From contig VZRG01000525.1 in NCBI GenBank assembly GCA_013397435.1, positions 62,001 to 126,000 on the forward strand: a stretch of DNA of 64,000 nucleotides, read 5' to 3'. Below the pieces are notes generated by a model that had not been told where the DNA came from, made no database searches, and worked only from the letters and a program-made list of their open reading frames with translations. Position numbers and translations under genes: made by a program. Shown piece after piece: positions 1 through 11,715 of this stretch; within the stretch, counting starts at the first letter, position 1; each line of letters opens with the position of its first letter. The stretch is from Erythrocercus mccallii (taxonomy: Eukaryota > Chordata > Aves > Passeriformes > Dicruridae).

Positions 1-2549
1 ACTCAAGGCAGCTTGTGAGAGAGGTAGAAAGAGTGCTCTCACCCTGTTTAAGAAGAAGGCACAATTTTCAGTTGTCACAATCCCCACCAAGGAAAAGGTG
101 CCACAGCTGAGCAGTATAAGATCATATGATACATGTTCCTTAAGGGGCCATGGATCCCTCCTAGGAAAGATATGCAGCTTATTGGCTGTCTGCTGTAAAC
201 TTATGAAAGGAGCTGTGCTTTCCTTCAGCACCACTCACTTGAAATGTATCTGTATATGTACATTTGGACAGTATCCAAAATTACTGATTTGAAATATGAG
301 GCTATAATATGTTTATAGGTAGAATCTAGGCCCAAGAGAGAGGCAAGGTGCATAGCATGTTAGCAAGGATTACACCCCAAAAATACCAGCCACACAATCT
401 ATCCAATCTCATCGGAGAGAAGGGAGACAGGCAGGGGAGACAGGTTTTATCTGAAGCAGTGAGGTGAGGGGTGCTTCTAAAAAAGAAGACTCCTAATATT
501 TTGTTCTGTTCAGAACAGGCCATGTCCCTTTGCCAGGGAATGTAGATGCTGCTTAGCTAGAGAGACGAGTGACTTGGGGAAAAAAATCATCACTTGTTTT
601 CCTGTTTAAACAAAGATGCTTTCTCGTAATGATAACCAAAGCAGGAGTCAGCATCTCTTGGCAAACAAAGTGACATTAAAAGCATTTGCTGGAAATGCTT
701 TCCACTTTGTTCTTGAAAAATGTCCAGAGGATATTGATGGAGTAGAAGAGGACTCAGTTCTGCAGCAGGGGTCCAGCTTCTGTAATTTGAAGTTGGGAGG
801 GGAAAGACCAGAAGGGTGGTGAGGAACCTTTAGTGAGATCTAGGAGTTTCTTCCTCTGGGAATCTTCGTATATTAAACCCACTAATCACTGAATGCCATC
901 TGGCAAAATTGAAAGACAGAAAATATGCTCTTTCAAAACATGTTTAGAAGCTATTGGGATACGTCATCTCTGTTGGGGGGATGATTCACCAGCATGGAAT
1001 AAGAAAACCACTGGGGAAATCATCCCTAGCATACAGATGAATCCAGGAATAGGGCCCAGCAATGTTGCTTTGAACACATCACTGCTCTGCTCCCATGGGA
1101 TGAAGGCAGCAGCGAGGACTGACAGAGGATTTGCCTGTTCCTCAGAGAGAGCAAGTTGTGCAAAGAAGCAGAAATACTTTACACAGAAGCAAAGCATTCT
1201 GGCTTTGGTCTCTGTGGCTCCACCACAGTTAACCCAGGGGGTTGCTTTGGAGGCTGTAGCTGGCAGCAGGGTGTCCTGCTGAGCATAGGTGGTCCTACAC
1301 AGGATGGGAATCATGGTTCCACTGTGCCTGAGGCTACACAGCTTGCACTGTGGAAAGTGGGCAGGGCAGTCCTTAAGGCTGCCCTCTAAGGATGAAGGTG
1401 CAGACAGTGCCTGCACACTGGGCAGGACTCCAAGGCCTAAGTTTCTGTCAGAAAGAAGCAAACACTTTTCAGGAGCTAGTCTGAGATGAGCTGAATTCCT
1501 ACCACAAGTAAGGCTTGTCTGTCATCTCATTGACATCTCCCAAAAGAGTGAGAGCTCCCTGTCACAAAAAGACGTGCAGTAGAATACAAGGCCCAAACCC
1601 TGTTGAAACAGGAGATTAAAAGAAGAAAAGAATAAACCAGAAGCAAATCCTGGTACTTTACATATTCTTTGGATAACTGTCAGCTCTGGCGGTAATTAGA
1701 GCAGCTGAAAAAACTGTTCAAGAGTCAAGGCAACTACTTTGCCCACTGTCTAAGAGTCCCCAACTTCCTTGGATCCATTGAGCCTTACAAGAATTTATAA
1801 AATCGGAAAAGATTCCTTGGCCTGTGGATACCTTACAGAGCCTCAGGGCAGTGAGGGAAATTCTTGCCTTCTGCCACAGAGGCTTACCTGCAGATGGGAC
1901 CCTGTGCTGATCAATTGTGTATCGAGACCTTGAGTGTAACCCCTGTGGCTTAACAACCCTGACCAGCCTCACCTGGACTCTCCGCTCAGGCACCCTCCAC
2001 CACTGGTCAGGGCTTTTAGGCTCTCAGTCCTGGCCTGGGGCTGTGCCTCTCATTTGAAAAGACACTGTGAGTATCTTCAGTTTTGGTTCATATTCACTTG
2101 TGGAGTAGTTGTGGTTTTGTTGCCTCCTGATTTTAGGTGAATGACCTCAGCCTCAAGGAAAAAAGGTGGGAAAAGTAGAGGGTTTTGCTGACTTCCTCAG
2201 CATCTGCTGACCATCTCTCATCTTCCCTCAAGAAAAAAGCTATCTATTCATTTTTGCTTCTGTTATGGAAATGAATGAATTCAGAGAAAGTGATCACTAA
2301 AAGGAAATGACAGACAGATTTCCAGTTTTTCCCATGTGGAAGAGAAATGTCAGGCTTTCTTCTTTATTCACTTGTTTCTAATGTTTCTAGTGCCAATAGC
2401 TTGAACAAGTCTGCCTTACAAATCAGGAGCTGGCATCTGACCTCTCAAAGAAAGAAGCTGAAATGAAGCATATATGTGAGCATTAAAATGGGAAATCTGT
2501 ATTGCCTAATCTGCATTTGCTCCTGAGAATGAGAGGCAGGCACATTTTT
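1..2549. other. Unique non-coding DNA, no gene recognised
   Basis: No repeat family or exon is recognisable here. Open frames on both strands around 893-1461 (129 and 165 codons) overlap each other, resemble no protein I know and lack a supporting splice-site pattern. Base composition is ordinary, with CpG rare. Nothing further can be supported. Confidence 0.6.
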
Positions 2550-2870
2550 GTAGTGCCACTAACCTGTGGAACTCACTGCCATGTGATAGCTTTGGGGCTG
2601 GAAGCTCAGAAGAATTCACAGGGTGAAGGGGTGTTAAAACAGCCAGGAGGAATATACATATTCACACTGGACAGGTGAAAAGTGCAGAAGGGGTGCAAAC
2701 CTTCCTTCTTGAGGCTGTCAGCTCCCTGATAACTGACTGCTTCAAGGAAGAAACTTCTCCTGTAGGTGGGTTGCTAATTGGCAGGATGCCGCATGCTGTT
2801 CTGCAGCTTCTTGTGCACATCACAGAGGGAGTCAGGCCCCTGAACTGCACGACCTTCACACATGAGCCAG
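2550..2870 (+). mobile_element. Ancient CR1/L3-type LINE 3' end
   Basis: The block near 2565-2585 reads 'ctgtggaactcactgcca', a hallmark of the conserved stretch shortly upstream of the 3' end in old CR1/L3 LINEs of amniotes. It is followed by a degenerate 'gctattaaac'-like motif near 2634 and by text resembling the downstream 3' UTR. The copy is 5'-truncated, as most CR1 copies are, and heavily diverged. The exact 3' limit is uncertain because the terminal octamer repeat is not readable. Confidence 0.62.
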
Positions 2871-5800
2871 TCTAGCACCTGTTTTCCTTGTTTCCTAGTT
2901 TTGTGAAACACCAGAAGCTAATGGTGGGGTTGTGTTCAGAATGTCGGGAGTCAGCAGCAGCTTAGTGGAGGTGAAATTATTTGTGCAGTGATGTGTTGGC
3001 AGATGTGTGAATTGTACACAAAAACAATACATGAAGTTGTGCAGCAAAGAAACAAGTGACTTGTGCTTCTAAACAGGATCTTTCTTGCTTTGGAATTCTC
3101 ACTCCTGCTGCTCATTTCCCACCTCCAGGCTGAACAATAAAATTTGCAATCTGCAAAGTGCTGTGAAAGCTGTCTCCAGATTCTGGTGCAAGCTGCAAAC
3201 CTGATCTTCTGCTGGCTCCTCAAGGTTGCTGTGGATGCTGGGTGGTGCTGGAGAAGGGAATGGGGAGCCCATGAAGCTAAACAATGCTCTAGGCTGTGTG
3301 GGGAAGGCGCTGTACAAGACTAACAATAGTAAACACAAGTGAGAACTCAAGGAACAAGTACTCAGTATTCAGTCACTGTCAGAGCCAGGACAAAGAACTG
3401 AGTTCTCGATCCCCTTACATGTGCTCCAGCCATTTGTCAAGGCTGCTGGACTTGTATGACTGTGCTAGAGACTAGAGGAGTGTAAATGAAAGGAGCAGAA
3501 GGATTATCAAAGAAACACATCTTTCCTCTCTAGAGTAGAAGAATGGTAGAGGAAAATACGGTTAGGAGCTTTCTAGAATTTTCCTTAAGACAGTAGCCAG
3601 TCCTAAGGAGGAATATTACAGTTACTTTTCTACTCTTCTGTTGCAGCAGCAAGCGGTCCCCGTAATGCCCCATCTTGTCTCTATTTGTACTGTAGTCACA
3701 CTTCCCAGCCATGTCTGAAATGGGCTACAAAGAGGAATAGTAGAACTTGCCCTGAAAGTGTCACCCCTAATTAATATCCTCCAAGGCAGCTCCCTAATTA
3801 GTATGCAGACGTGGTTTCCGTGCAGCTCGTTAGTGGGCTCGCTCCTCAGGGAACGGTAGTTAGGTGTGACACTGATACACTGGGGTGCCACTGGGAGCTG
3901 CCACAAGGCTGCATCCACTGGGCAGGGCAGTGGCAGCCACCACACCAGGAGAACGGGTCCTGCCTGGGAAAACCCATTTGTTGGAGTGGCTGGGAATGGA
4001 GTGAAACAAGAAGGGTTGATCTGATATGGTGGAAGAAAGAAGCCCTAAGTGTGACCAAAATCTGGTTGGCAAACTGTGGACAAAGGAACCTCACAGGCTT
4101 GTGTCCTTCATTCTCCACACCTGTGTCTACTCATGGCCATCACTTATGTACTAAAGTAATTTCTTCCTCACAGAACTGTTCTGAGGTTGCTCTGCTTGGC
4201 TCTAAAAAGCGTATAAGTTCTGTACTTTAGTACTTCTATCATCTTCTGTTTCTTGTCTTTTCATGATGAAAATGTTTATGAGTTTATTTGATAGTTTTTG
4301 TGACAAAAAGGGGCAGACTCATTCTGCACAGGCAAAATCTAAATCTTATCAAAACATTCCTTGCAAAACCTTTGTTGTCTCTCACTGACCTCTTCTGTTT
4401 GGACATAATTCAACATGTTAAAATATTAAGAGGGAGAAAAACCCAGCAAAAATCCTCCAAGGCCTATGGTGCTAGTAGGGATGACAGTAGGGATGATAAA
4501 CTGAAAAAAGTACTACTTTATCAAAGAGGTCAGACCAAAATTCTGAGTTTCAACATGCTGAGCCATCAAGTGTGTGAGATCTGGAATCTCTTTAAATTCA
4601 GCATGGACTTAAAGAAACATGGACTTAAAGAAATCTATTTAGTTGGGCATTTCTTCAGCTTCCTGGAGCTGTTTGTGTGTGCAGCTCCCATGCTGGTGGC
4701 ACCAAGCAGGCTGCCAGGCTTGTCCCTTGCAGCAGTCTATCACAACATGACCTCATTTGTGCAGTGTTATATCCTCCATGGTTACTATGTGAGAATTACT
4801 ACTCTGAGTGTACAAGCACCCCTGCCTTCACTATGTACCCTTAAACCCCTCTTTTCTCTGTCACACAGAAGCAGAAAGAGTTCTTAAAGCAGAATATTCC
4901 CCCTCTGTCTTATAGCCAATGCCTGGGGCCAGCATCTTTGGCCCAGAGGAATCCTTGGTCCCAGCTGTCCCTCAGCTCCCACAGGCAAGTTTTGCAGTTT
5001 GTGAGATGCAATTTTGCTGTGATGCTGTATCCCTGTGCATGAGGTGATGATGATTCACCACAGCAGCTGATTGGCAAAATATTATCAAAGGAACACAAAG
5101 CAGGGAGTGAGCCAGTGTGTAGCATGAAGGCCAGAGACCTCTGCCTGATAAAGTCCAGGATTTTTTTCCCCTCTACCATTTCTACATAATCATGAGCTGA
5201 ATGTGTTTTTTTCCCCGTATTAGTCAAACCTTTCAGTAGCAAATGAGAAGAGTTTCTGGAAGCTGAAAGTCTTCTAGGTAGAAATAATCCATCATTACAA
5301 GCCTAAGGCTTAGAGATTTCTTAGCAGATCTTTAGAAAATGGTCAATGAAAGGTCTGACACCAGAAAAGTTAGGAATTTAAAAGAAGCTGCATTAAGAAG
5401 TGAGTTTTACAAAGCATATATTCCCTTTAAAGCTGAGGTAAATCAAGGCTAAGCAACATGGAGTTAAGTAGGTGAGCCTTTTGTACCACTGGGCTTATTC
5501 AGGATTTCTTAGCAATTAAAGTTGCTTCTTTAATTAAGGGTACCTGCAAAAGACATTTGGTTTGCTTGTATTTGGATTTCTTCTGTCTCCTGAATGACAC
5601 AGAGTAGAACTTTGATGGTTTTTTCCTACTCTTTGAGTTTTGCTACAAAAAATGTCAAGACTATCGAGTCTGAGCTTTCCTAAACTTGCTGAAGGATTTA
5701 CTTTTGAACTAATCAAAAGATCCCTTTCCAGCACTGAAGTCTTAGCAAAGCTTTCCTACCCCTCTTGCCAAACCAGGCCTTAGAGTAAGGAAAGATTCTG

Positions 5801-8024
5801 AAATGTTTGGATGTTCAACTCTGCTACAGCCAATGAGAGATGTTTGTGCTCAGGTCCTAAACAACTGGCTTAATTTTAACATCCCAAGCTGATTGCCATC
5901 CTTGATGCTCAGTGAAGCATTGAGCACAGCCAAAGTCGCAGCTCTGTACCATCTGAATCCTATTCCTGTCAATATGCCTCGGAATGAATGCAGGGCAGAG
6001 GAGAGTCCAGTCCCTCCCTGGCATCTCTGAAACAAATAACATGAAAATATATGTTTGGTCTAAGTGCCCAGAATTTCTTTTTCTCTGAGGAGTGAATAGT
6101 CACCACAGCAAGCTGGGCTCCTCATAGCCATGAGGACTCCTGATCTTGCTTAACCTGCAGAGGGCAGGATCAGATATCTCTGTGTGTCCCTTCATAACTC
6201 TAACTATGTCCTTGAACTGTGTCAGCTCTGGAACCTTTTCTCACGTCTCTTGTATAGATCATTGGAAGAATTTGAAATGCTAACCTGCCCTCTTGTCCCC
6301 TCAACACATTGTCCCAAGACATTTTGGTGGAAGAGACATTTCAGGTGCCCTCGGATATTTCATAACTTTAAATATTTTATAACAAATTAAATGTTAATTG
6401 TGTGCTGTCCAGGGGAGAAAATCATTGTAGTATTCAATTAACATTTAATATATTAGCCATCAAATATTTAAATAGCCTCTATCCAATGGATGTATTTCTT
6501 CTGCATTTTCTGACTTAGCTTCCCACAGAACTTTTCACCAGGAGGCAACAGCAGAATAACTTTAAAAAGATAGGAAAAAATGACGTATCTGCCCAAGTTT
6601 TCTTGCTTTTGAAGTTTTCCAGCATAGCATAGAAGCTCTGGATACTACTGTATGGGGGACAACCAGCAAGCTGGTAGCCCCTGCAGTATTGTTTTGCTGT
6701 TCTGCTACCTCACCCTGGGTACAAGTCATGACATCTTTGAGACCTGGAGATCCCCTAATGGTACGGCTGCCTCCTTAAGTCATTTCAGGGCCTCTTCATT
6801 GTGCTGTGTGTCAAAACCAGCTTCTGTTCTCAGGGCCCTACATCTCATGGCTCCTTCTTACGTTTCCAGTTTGGGTGGCTTTTAGGTTTTCTCCCCTTGA
6901 TCTGTCCTCGGTGATCACTTCTGTCAACTTCTTCCTTCACTGACAGGTTTGTTTTCTTTCCTGTCACCCTCATGTGCTTTCAGTACCTTGCTATAAGGTC
7001 TGTTCATCAAGCTGCTCCTTTATTCTAAAAGTGGCAGACCTTCTCCCCATCCTCCAAAAAGAAATACAAAAGTTTATTTGCTACAATAACAAAACAGAGG
7101 TGTCTGTGGGGAAGAGATGATAAAATCACTACTTGTAAAGCTTACATGTAACAGATGTTGCCTGGTAACTAAGGGTGGGATGAGACTGATTCAGTGGAGC
7201 AGTGTGTTAGCAAGATGTGCTGCCTGACTTCACAGGGTTAATACACAAAATAGAGACTGTGAGACAGGCATTGGCTGGGAGAGCTGTCTCTCGTGCCAGT
7301 CTGATTTGGTAAATGGCTTTGGGGTCTGGTGTTAATGGGCTGAATATGAGAATTTGGGATACTGTTCAGGGACTTCAGAGCAGGAATCAGGTAGAAGATT
7401 TGCCCAGTGACTTTTGTTTTGAGAGGTTTTTCATCTCTGTGGATGGATAGCCATGTTTTCAAAAGTTGGCCTTGGTACTCTCAGTACAGTGGTCCCCTTG
7501 TAAACTGATGCTGCTGATTGTGGGCAACTGGGTCACATTAGGAGAACTCTTGTAGAACCGTTCATAAGGAAAATCCTGTCTGGACCACGACTACAAGCCA
7601 GTTGTGTGGTCATCTCCAAGATCCCAGATATATTTCCCACATTCTTTGGATAAACCTATTTCTTATCTGGTTTTCAGTCTCTCACTCTGTTTCAAGGTGT
7701 GATGCTTGCATATGTTTCCTGGCTGGCTTGGCAGAGCTGAACATGGTATATTGTGCCTTGATGCACACAGCAAAATGGACTAAGGAGATGCATACTGGTG
7801 TACTTATTCCAGGTATCTTTTCAGTGCTGGGGTCCACAGATCAAAGCTGAAAATGGTAGGGTCAGCTACAAGAAAGATTTGGGGCTGGGAATACTCTTAT
7901 CTGCAGAAAAGGCATTGATGTTTTTATCTATTTAGCTTATCAAAGCGAAGGATCTTGATTGTGGAACAAAGCCAACAGGGAAAAAATTTGTCTGATCTAA
8001 GACAGCTCTTTAGTGCTCAGACAT
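2871..8024. other. Unique non-coding DNA with minor old-repeat traces
   Basis: Mostly unrecognised sequence. A faint MIR-like stretch on the minus strand lies at about 3370-3430 (around 'cagagccaggacaaagaact'). A 16-bp unit is tandemly duplicated at 4602-4633, and a 12-bp unit beginning agtagggatga is duplicated at about 4474-4497. The longest open frame of the window (4288-4887, plus, 199 codons) is here but matches no family I know. No gene is supported. Confidence 0.55.
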
Positions 8025-8345
8025 GTGAAGGGAACTGAGAACAGGAGATGGAAGCTAGACAAACTGGGAACGGAAATAAAGCACAGCAGAGTAATGAGCT
8101 GTTTGGAAGAGATCTGTCAGGAGCAGAGAATTTCATTGATGCTCAAGTTTTCAGTCCAATCCTGTCAGCCTTCTACATGGGCTGCATGGTGTGAAGAGGA
8201 CTTGTGAGTCTGATGTAGGAACTGTAGGTGGAGATTATGACCTGTGTTCTGCAGGAGGTCAGACTAGCCCTGGTTGCTTCTACTGGCTGTATTTGGATAA
8301 AAAAATGATGATAGCTGTAATTCTGTGGCCTGCCTCTCCTGTTCC
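8025..8345 (+). mobile_element. Ancient CR1/L3-type LINE 3' end
   Basis: Text near 8047-8082 follows the old CR1 pattern 'gaagctagacaaact...gaaataa'. Further on, 'gttctgcaggaggtcagact' (about 8246-8266) matches the near-terminal CR1/L3 motif that precedes the 3' octamers. The order and spacing of the two blocks agree with the family, with internal deletions. Plus orientation follows from the 3' motif. The end is ragged around 8345. This is a molecular fossil with no intact coding capacity. Confidence 0.82.
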
Positions 8346-10919
8346 TGGCATGATATGGGAACATAAGGGCATAGAGATTTCTGAGGCCATGGACCTTGTT
8401 GTGTTGTGATACTACAGTGCTCTGAATATTTACCACAAGAATTTGCCAGCTTTCTTGCTGGTCAGGCATGCCAAGCTGCGATAGCCAAATGGTACCTAAT
8501 TTAGGCCATATCCAGGTGGCCATGTCCTTAACCCTTCAGTCATGCAGCACCAGAGACCTGTGCCCAGATGGTGGCAGCCATGCTACAAGGCAGAGTTTTT
8601 TCTGTGTTTATCTTGACCCTGTTATGGCTGTGAAGTTGAATCCCCTGACTTTATACTGCTGTGCCTGCCTTTCCCTTCCAGGGACAAACGGGGTGCTGAA
8701 GAGGCAGGAGAGAACAGCGTGGGCTCTGGTCTCATTCCAGGAGCCCACAGTGTGAAATACTCTTGTGTAAACACAGCTAATCTGAGGTTAACTCCCTTTG
8801 CCTCTCCTTCTCTTACCTCTAGCATAAATTGCCCACATATCTTCCTGATGGCCTCTTTAAAGCAGAACAGATCAATTATATGGAAATATATATGTAGTAC
8901 TCTGAAATAACAAGCCCTTGGAAACACCACATTGAGTCTGTGATGCTGTTTGCAGAACATGGAGCTAATTGGTGTTAAACCTCTATTTACAAACAGTTGT
9001 CTCCTTGCCTGTAGGTTTCTGGGAAGGAAAGAATAGGGATGTCTGAAAGGAGGGGATTGCTCTTTTGCAAAAAGCGCTCTTTCTGTGAGAAACTGAATAG
9101 CAGTGGCTGTTCTGGCTTCCATACAGTCAGGGATGTTTCTGCTCTGGACTCAAGTCCTAATTCTTTTACTCACCTGTGCAGTGCTGTATGTGCTATTCCA
9201 TTTTCTTGAGATCTAGTACTTTGGCATCTGTATGTATGAAGAAGTCTTAAGGTGGCTTTTATAAGCTCAAGAACTTCTTAAAGGCTTGAATAAATATAAC
9301 TTTAGTGTTTCATGTCTCTCTTGCTCCTCTGTTGGGACATGCTTGGCACTCTGTCTCATCCCTTGTAGGGTGAAGCAGGAGGATGGAAGATCCTGGTTTA
9401 TACTCAATACTCTTTCCCACTGGGAATGGGGGGAGCAAGATTTGAGATTTAGTTGATAAACAGAGAACTGAGGAGCCTGAAGCATTATTGGGAAGCTTGC
9501 CTGTTTGGAGAAGGTGCATGTGGGGAGGGGTACTTAAAGCAGTGCTGCATTGCCAGCCAGATCTCATACTAAAGCTGAAGAAAACATTTGACACTGTTTT
9601 GGGGCAAGACTAAATGGCTCAAGGAGCAGCCATGAGAGCTGCTGTAACAAGCAAAATTGTGTATTACTTCTGTAAGTCTCTATGTTGGAAACAATGCAGG
9701 CCATTTCTTGGTGACAGATAAAATCTTTGATAATTTCAGGAACCCTTGCCAGAATTTGACCTCATTGAGAGGAAGTGCATTTGGTCCCTGGCTTTCCCTT
9801 CATTTATCCTTTATTCCTCAGACTGTGGAAAACTGGTTGGAAGAGCCTCTAGCCTGTTCTCAGTAGGGAAATCTCCAGTTTCCTTTAGTGTGCTTTCTTG
9901 CCTTGTGGTTAAAGAGCTAGGAACCATATTCTTTTATGTTTATCACCTTGAAAGGAGAGTCTTGTTGAATAATTTTGTCTGCTTTTTTGAGATTCGAGAA
10001 ATGAGAAGGGTAGACCATAGATCTATTGGGATCAGTGCAAGAAAAATTATGTCCAGTCCTCCAAAGTGTGCTACAGCTATAGTTAGAAGACAGATTAAAC
10101 AGCACATTCATATCTCTTGTATGGGTGTTAGCAAGACAAGTAAAATCACAACCAGAGTGCAGGATAGGCCAGTAAAGCTGCTATCCCCATTGCTGGCAGC
10201 TTTAGGACTGTGTCTGCTTTCCCAGCCTCATCTATGATTGATTCTCTGAGGCTGCTCTCGTATTTGCTTTTCCCCATGTTTGTTTTCAGACTCTCTGTCT
10301 GCTTGATCACCCCTTCACTGTGTCTTGGTTTGGTGTTGGTGGTTCCAACCTTTTATTTCAATGGCTTCAGCCCTGAGGAAGGGATCTAGGGTACTTCCCT
10401 CCTGCCAGCACTCCATTTGCTGGTGATGTTCATCAAAGACAGATATTGGTTTGGCTGCAATAGCCTGCAATGCTTTTTTGTTTCAATCCTGTCCTGCTTC
10501 CTAAATGCATCCTTTCAGCCTATACCACCTATTTTCCTCCAAATTTCCACAATATTAGCAGTTCCATCCAGTGATGTTGGAGAAACACAAGATTTATTTT
10601 TTTTTTAACCTGGGCTGTAGAAGGGACCTGCCTGGTTTTTCCCCTCACTCTAGTTTCACAGCTGTACCCGCGTTCTAAGCCTAACCATATGCTCTGAGCT
10701 GTGAGGACTCCTCATCCCATCTTTGCTTTGTCTCTTAGACTGCATGGTCCGCAGCAGAACTGTGCTTTTTTCAGTCTGTGCAGCATCTGGCAAACTGAAG
10801 GCACCTGGCATACTGTCAGTACTTAACAGAAATTAAATAGTAGTAATACAAAGATACCTAGAGAGATTAGAGACTTCGTACGAAAACAAGTGAAGAGTCA
10901 ACTAGGCAAAAATGGAAGT
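8346..10919. other. Unique non-coding DNA
   Basis: No repeat or exon is recognised with confidence. The 163-codon plus frame at 9746-10237 resembles no known protein. A T-run lies at about 10594-10605. Confidence 0.5.
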
Positions 10920-11130
10920 TAATGCACCTGGCAGTGATGGGAATGTGGGAAAATGGAGCCCTCTATGAATATTTAAAGTGTGTAAACACCAAGTGGAGAA
11001 GAGATTAGTTAATGTGTGTTGGGCAGAGCTAGCGGTGATGGGAAGAAATACAAATGAGGAAACCCTTATGATGAACTCATTGAGCTATTAAATAGTTTCC
11101 AAATGGAAAGGCTAGGAGCTACTTTGCCTG
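10920..11130 (+). mobile_element. Possible degraded CR1/L3 LINE fragment
   Basis: Weak resemblance to the 3' portion of old CR1 elements: a 'tatttaaagtgtgtaaacac' block near 10972, then a sequence reminiscent of the segment with 'cactggaatag...cc' near 11088. Individual matches are short and the order is only roughly right. It may equally be unique DNA. Confidence 0.35.
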
Positions 11131-11524
11131 GGATGCAGTAAAAATACGATAGCACACTGACTGAAATTCTGGGACCACTCAAGTCAGTGAGGAAATTTGT
11201 TCTGACACAACCAAAGCCAAGATTCCCGCCCCAGATAAATGTGAAAGTGAATTGGCAGAAAAATTGACCTGTGATTGAGTGTTTGCTGTTTTCAGAGCTG
11301 TTTTGAAAGTTTCCCACCAATGCAGTGTATGATGGTGGCTTATGAGAACAGATAAACATAAAATACCAAGTATGGCATTGTATATAAATAAGACCAGTGT
11401 TTTACAGTTCAAGGCATTGTTATTCTACATGATCACAGCATGCAAACATCTGCAGAGTATGCAAGTAATATATGAAGGTATTTAGTATGAGCACCATATA
11501 GATTCTTGGGGAGTTGATAGGCAA

Positions 11525-11715
11525 CAGTGGTTTTCAATCTCTTTTAGTTTGCAAATCCCTAAAAAAATTCCTAAGATTGAGGACCCCTGAATGGTGAATT
11601 ACCATAACAGTATCTTCTTTATATTTATGGAAACTGTAAATATATCTTATGGACCTCTAAGGGACCAACATCGGAATGTGAAAATTCCATCAGGAAGATA
11701 TCTGGGTTGTATTCA
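11525..11715 (+). mobile_element. hAT-Charlie-like DNA transposon fragment
   Basis: It starts with 'cagtggttttcaatctc', close to the terminal inverted repeat of Charlie/MER-type hAT elements ('cagtggttctcaa'). It then has repeated 'gacccct' and 'ggacctctaaggga' text typical of the interior of such non-autonomous elements. The opposite terminus is not clearly visible, so the copy is truncated or too diverged. Family assignment is from memory of the consensus style only. Confidence 0.5.

Noticed and set aside
964..1461. 165-codon minus frame overlapping plus frames at 893-1489
   Set aside because: No recognisable domain, several frames open at once, no splice or promoter support. Expected from composition.
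3370..3430. Minus-strand MIR-like stretch
   Set aside because: Only one short block resembles MIR. Too little for a separate feature.
8622..9122. 166-codon minus frame
   Set aside because: No known family, and overlaps unrelated open frames on the other strand. Length within chance expectation.
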